A stretch of DNA of 64,000 nt from Roseiarcus sp963794655. Lineage in GTDB: Bacteria; Pseudomonadota; Alphaproteobacteria; Rhizobiales; Beijerinckiaceae. The stretch is from assembly GCA_963794655.1 (NCBI GenBank), contig CAWCEV010000003.1, positions 372,001 to 436,000 of the forward strand, read 5' to 3'. The first letter of the stretch is position 1, and every line of letters starts with the position of its first letter. Below are positions 62,204 to 64,000 of this stretch, piece by piece. Below the pieces are notes generated by a model. It was given only the letters and a program-made list of their open reading frames with translations, was not told the DNA's origin and ran no database searches. A program made the position numbers and the translations under genes.

Positions 62204-62752
62204 CGTTTCAGCGGAAATGTGCGCCCCCTCGGCTCATCGACCGCCCCACGGCCGGCCTCTCCGATTACGCGCCAGAATTAGCGGCGGTTCATGAAAGACG
62301 CAAGCGACTCCAGCCGCGCTTCGCCCCGTTTGAGACGGCCCATGGGACGCGCTGATCGATCGCGGATTTGTGATCGGCGGACGGGCGCGCGGCACGCCGT
62401 TTGGGTTTTCTTGGTTTAGGGCCGCTTCGCGGCGAAGACCCCTGCTCGTCCGGGTTGGATAGTCTTGGGTTTTCTTGGAATCTTCGTCCGAATCGGGCCT
62501 TTTCAACGGGTTGCGCGGGGGTTCAGCCGGGATAGATTATCTTGCCCCTTTCGCCCCCGGGAGGGGCGCGGAAACGCCGGCGCGCGGCCTCGACCCGAGG
62601 AAAGGCGGGGTTGCTCATGGGGTGCAGCTTAGCCATAATTCTGATTCTCAGCAAGGATTTGTGGCCCCAAGAGGATTGCCGCCGCAGCCGGCGGAGCCCC
62701 ACAGAATTGACAAACATCACGCGGAAAAGGACAGCGCGGGAGAGGGAGCTGA
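62204..62752. other. 549-bp gap with short repeats
   Basis: TTGGGTTTTCTTGG occurs at about 62400-62416 and 62465-62480 as a direct repeat around a GC-rich stem-forming segment (GGCCGCTTCGCGGCG). A small plus-strand gene starts at 62753; otherwise no supported gene. Confidence 0.45.
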
Positions 62753-62944
62753 GTGGCAGGCAAATTTCTCAGGCGCGGCCTTCTCGCAGTCGCCGTCGCC
62801 CTCACCGGCGGCGTCGCCTTCATCGCCATTGAGCGGGCGACCTCGCCGGTGATCTCCTGCGCACCTCCGCCTATGTTCGCTCTTCGGCCAGCGACGCATT
62901 CCTGCATCAACCCGCCGCCCGTGAAGCTCAGCGACGAGGCATAA
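62753..62944 (+). CDS. small signal-anchor hypothetical protein
   Basis: A GTG at 62753 is preceded by GGGAGAGGGAG, an excellent ribosome site, and gives 63 residues: MAGKFLRRGLLAVAVALTGG with a membrane or signal helix (residues 8-26), then a short exported tail with SCAPPPMFALRPATHSC. The tail has two Cys and Pro stretches, as in small periplasmic proteins. Not recognised. Frames in the other strand over this region are shadows. Confidence 0.55.
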   Translation: MAGKFLRRGLLAVAVALTGGVAFIAIERATSPVISCAPPPMFALRPATHSCINPPPVKLSDEA

Positions 62945-62987
62945 CCCGGCGCATGATTCGCCATGCCCGGGCCGGGCTGCGATCTGC

Positions 62988-63530
62988 TCAAACGAGAGGC
63001 GACGGGAGGCGCGTTCGCCGCACCCGACAACCCGCGTATCCGAGCCCGGCGAAGCCGATCAGCATCATCGCCCAGGTCGAGGGTTCGGGAATGTTGGTCT
63101 CAACAGTACCCTCGAAGAACTCAGTCATCTCGCCATTAGGTCCGCCTTCCACGCTAGCGGTCCAATCACTGCTAGGCGACGGTATCGGACCGGCGTAATT
63201 GAGAGCAGAGAATTGACCGGTTTCGCCGGGCGCAATCGCGGAATTGTAGTCGCCATCAGTCCATGTCACTAAGGTCTGATCGGTAAGGTTAAAGCCCGGC
63301 GGCGCGCCGATCGCAAAAACGACGCCGTCCAGGGCTGCGGTGAATTGGTAGATCCGACTCGCGCCAGCCAGATTATTCGTTACCGAAAAGACGTAGAAAT
63401 CCTGAGACGAAAAAGGCAAGGCGACCGCCTCAACCTTCACATAAATAGACTGCGCACGGGCGTCTCCGCCGCAAAAAAGGCCTGTTGCAACAACTGCGGC
63501 GGCTAAGAGCGCCGCATAATTTCGGTTCAC
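62988..63530 (-). CDS. PEP-CTERM sorting domain protein
   Basis: The 180-residue product has a signal peptide (LLAAAVVATGLFCGGDARA) and the C-terminal tail IPEPSTWAMMLIGFAGLGYA followed by basic residues (RVRRTRLP). The core is beta-rich (VKVEAVALPFSSQDFYVFSV) with a few aromatic residues. It resembles the tail of the protein at 2988-3839, which differs in its core. Both would need an exosortase absent from this window. Confidence 0.85.
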   Translation of the reverse strand: MNRNYAALLAAAVVATGLFCGGDARAQSIYVKVEAVALPFSSQDFYVFSVTNNLAGASRIYQFTAALDGVVFAIGAPPGFNLTDQTLVTWTDGDYNSAIAPGETGQFSALNYAGPIPSPSSDWTASVEGGPNGEMTEFFEGTVETNIPEPSTWAMMLIGFAGLGYAGCRVRRTRLPSPLV

Positions 63531-63695
63531 AGCATTCCCCCGCTACGTCGGTATTCGGGGAGGCGTAGTTCTCTAAAACGACGATGGTAGCAAGTAAAGT
63601 TCCGTCTCAAGCGCCGCCCGGCACGGTTCCCGCCGGCATTTTTTTCTGAGAGCTCATTTTGCGACTATCGCGCAACACATAATATGTTGATTCTT

Positions 63696-63769
63696 TGGAG
63701 GCCTCGCCCGGAATCGAACCGGGGTGCAAGGATTTGCAGTCCTCTGCGTAGCCACTCCGCCACGAGGCC
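63696..63769 (-). tRNA. tRNA-Cys (anticodon GCA)
   Basis: On the minus strand: acceptor GGCCTCG pairs with CGAGGCC, the anticodon stem AGGAC/GTCCT-type region holds GCA (GGACTGCAAATCC), the T arm is GGTTCGATTCC, and CCA is encoded (63696-63698 reads TGG on the plus strand). Confidence 0.95.
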
Positions 63770-63870
63770 GGCGATGAAGCCAGGCAGCATCGCGAGCGGC
63801 GGCTATACCAAGGATTGGCTTCGCCCCGCAAGGCGCTTCGGACATCCCCAGAGGACATCGCCCGATCGGC

Positions 63871-64000
63871 TCAACCCCGCGCGAGCGGCGAATGACGCAT
63901 CAGCGGCAGCGACAGGAAATAGGCGGCGGTCACGATGAGGCCCCAGCCGACCCAGGCCGGGGGGGCGAGCCTCTCAAAGATGGCGATCGCGGCGAGCGCG
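63871..64000 (-). CDS. C-terminus of a membrane protein (5' part outside window)
   Basis: The minus frame is open from the window edge to a TGA at 63871, encoding 42 residues: FERLAPPAWVGWGLIVTAAY, FLSLPLMRHSPLARG. It looks like the last membrane helix and a short basic tail of a larger protein. Function cannot be told. Confidence 0.6.
   Translation of the reverse strand, partial: ALAAIAIFERLAPPAWVGWGLIVTAAYFLSLPLMRHSPLARG

Overview
The window comes from a high-GC alphaproteobacterium, most likely Hyphomicrobiales. The evidence is a lepB-rnc-era cluster, a valS-popZ-tolC-pcm block, an ExoR-type Sel1 protein, a MucR-family regulator and two PEP-CTERM proteins with the WAMxLIGFAGLG type of tail. 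A Beijerinckiaceae or Methylocystaceae relative is plausible, but that is inference from gene style only.

Left core (1-9240): a Tat-exported FAD oxidoreductase cut by the window edge, an IS1182-type element, a PEP-CTERM protein, an AraC regulator, a repeat-rich intergenic stretch that ends in a near-perfect parS site, then era, rnc, lepB and a quinone oxidoreductase, all on the minus strand.

Genomic island (9241-33280): the 3' 47 bp of tRNA-Glu(TTC) is repeated exactly at 33234-33280, just beyond a tyrosine integrase, so about 24 kb is an integrated element. The integrase carries a frameshift and many island genes are broken, so the element looks decayed. The right end (27.9-33.1 kb) holds phage or ICE-like genes: integrase, an excisionase-like protein and a winged-helix protein. 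The left part holds small accessory genes: a HEPN protein, a PD-(D/E)XK nuclease-like protein, a MucR with a membrane segment, a His-tailed DMT exporter, GNAT, GYD and DUF1330 proteins, an EVE-HNH modification-dependent nuclease, an HNH nuclease, an ASCH protein and an HsdM fragment. Two nearly identical IS630 copies in inverted orientation interrupt two genes, both of which can be rebuilt by removing the insertion. Two repeat families are the most unusual feature: a conserved upstream element before three unrelated minus-strand genes, and seven decayed copies of one small gene lying in the gaps between island genes.

Right core (33281-64000): a secreted parallel beta-helix protein, an acyltransferase, a complete hypFCDEAB operon for [NiFe]-hydrogenase maturation with no hydrogenase structural genes in view, a CNB/thioredoxin-reductase-like fusion with a UBP zinc-finger protein, transaldolase, two MFS transporters, an esterase, a large acyltransferase-SGNH protein preceded by an overlapping 45-residue membrane ORF, exoR, valS, popZ, tolC, pcm, a second PEP-CTERM protein and tRNA-Cys. 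No rRNA gene and no CRISPR array were seen.
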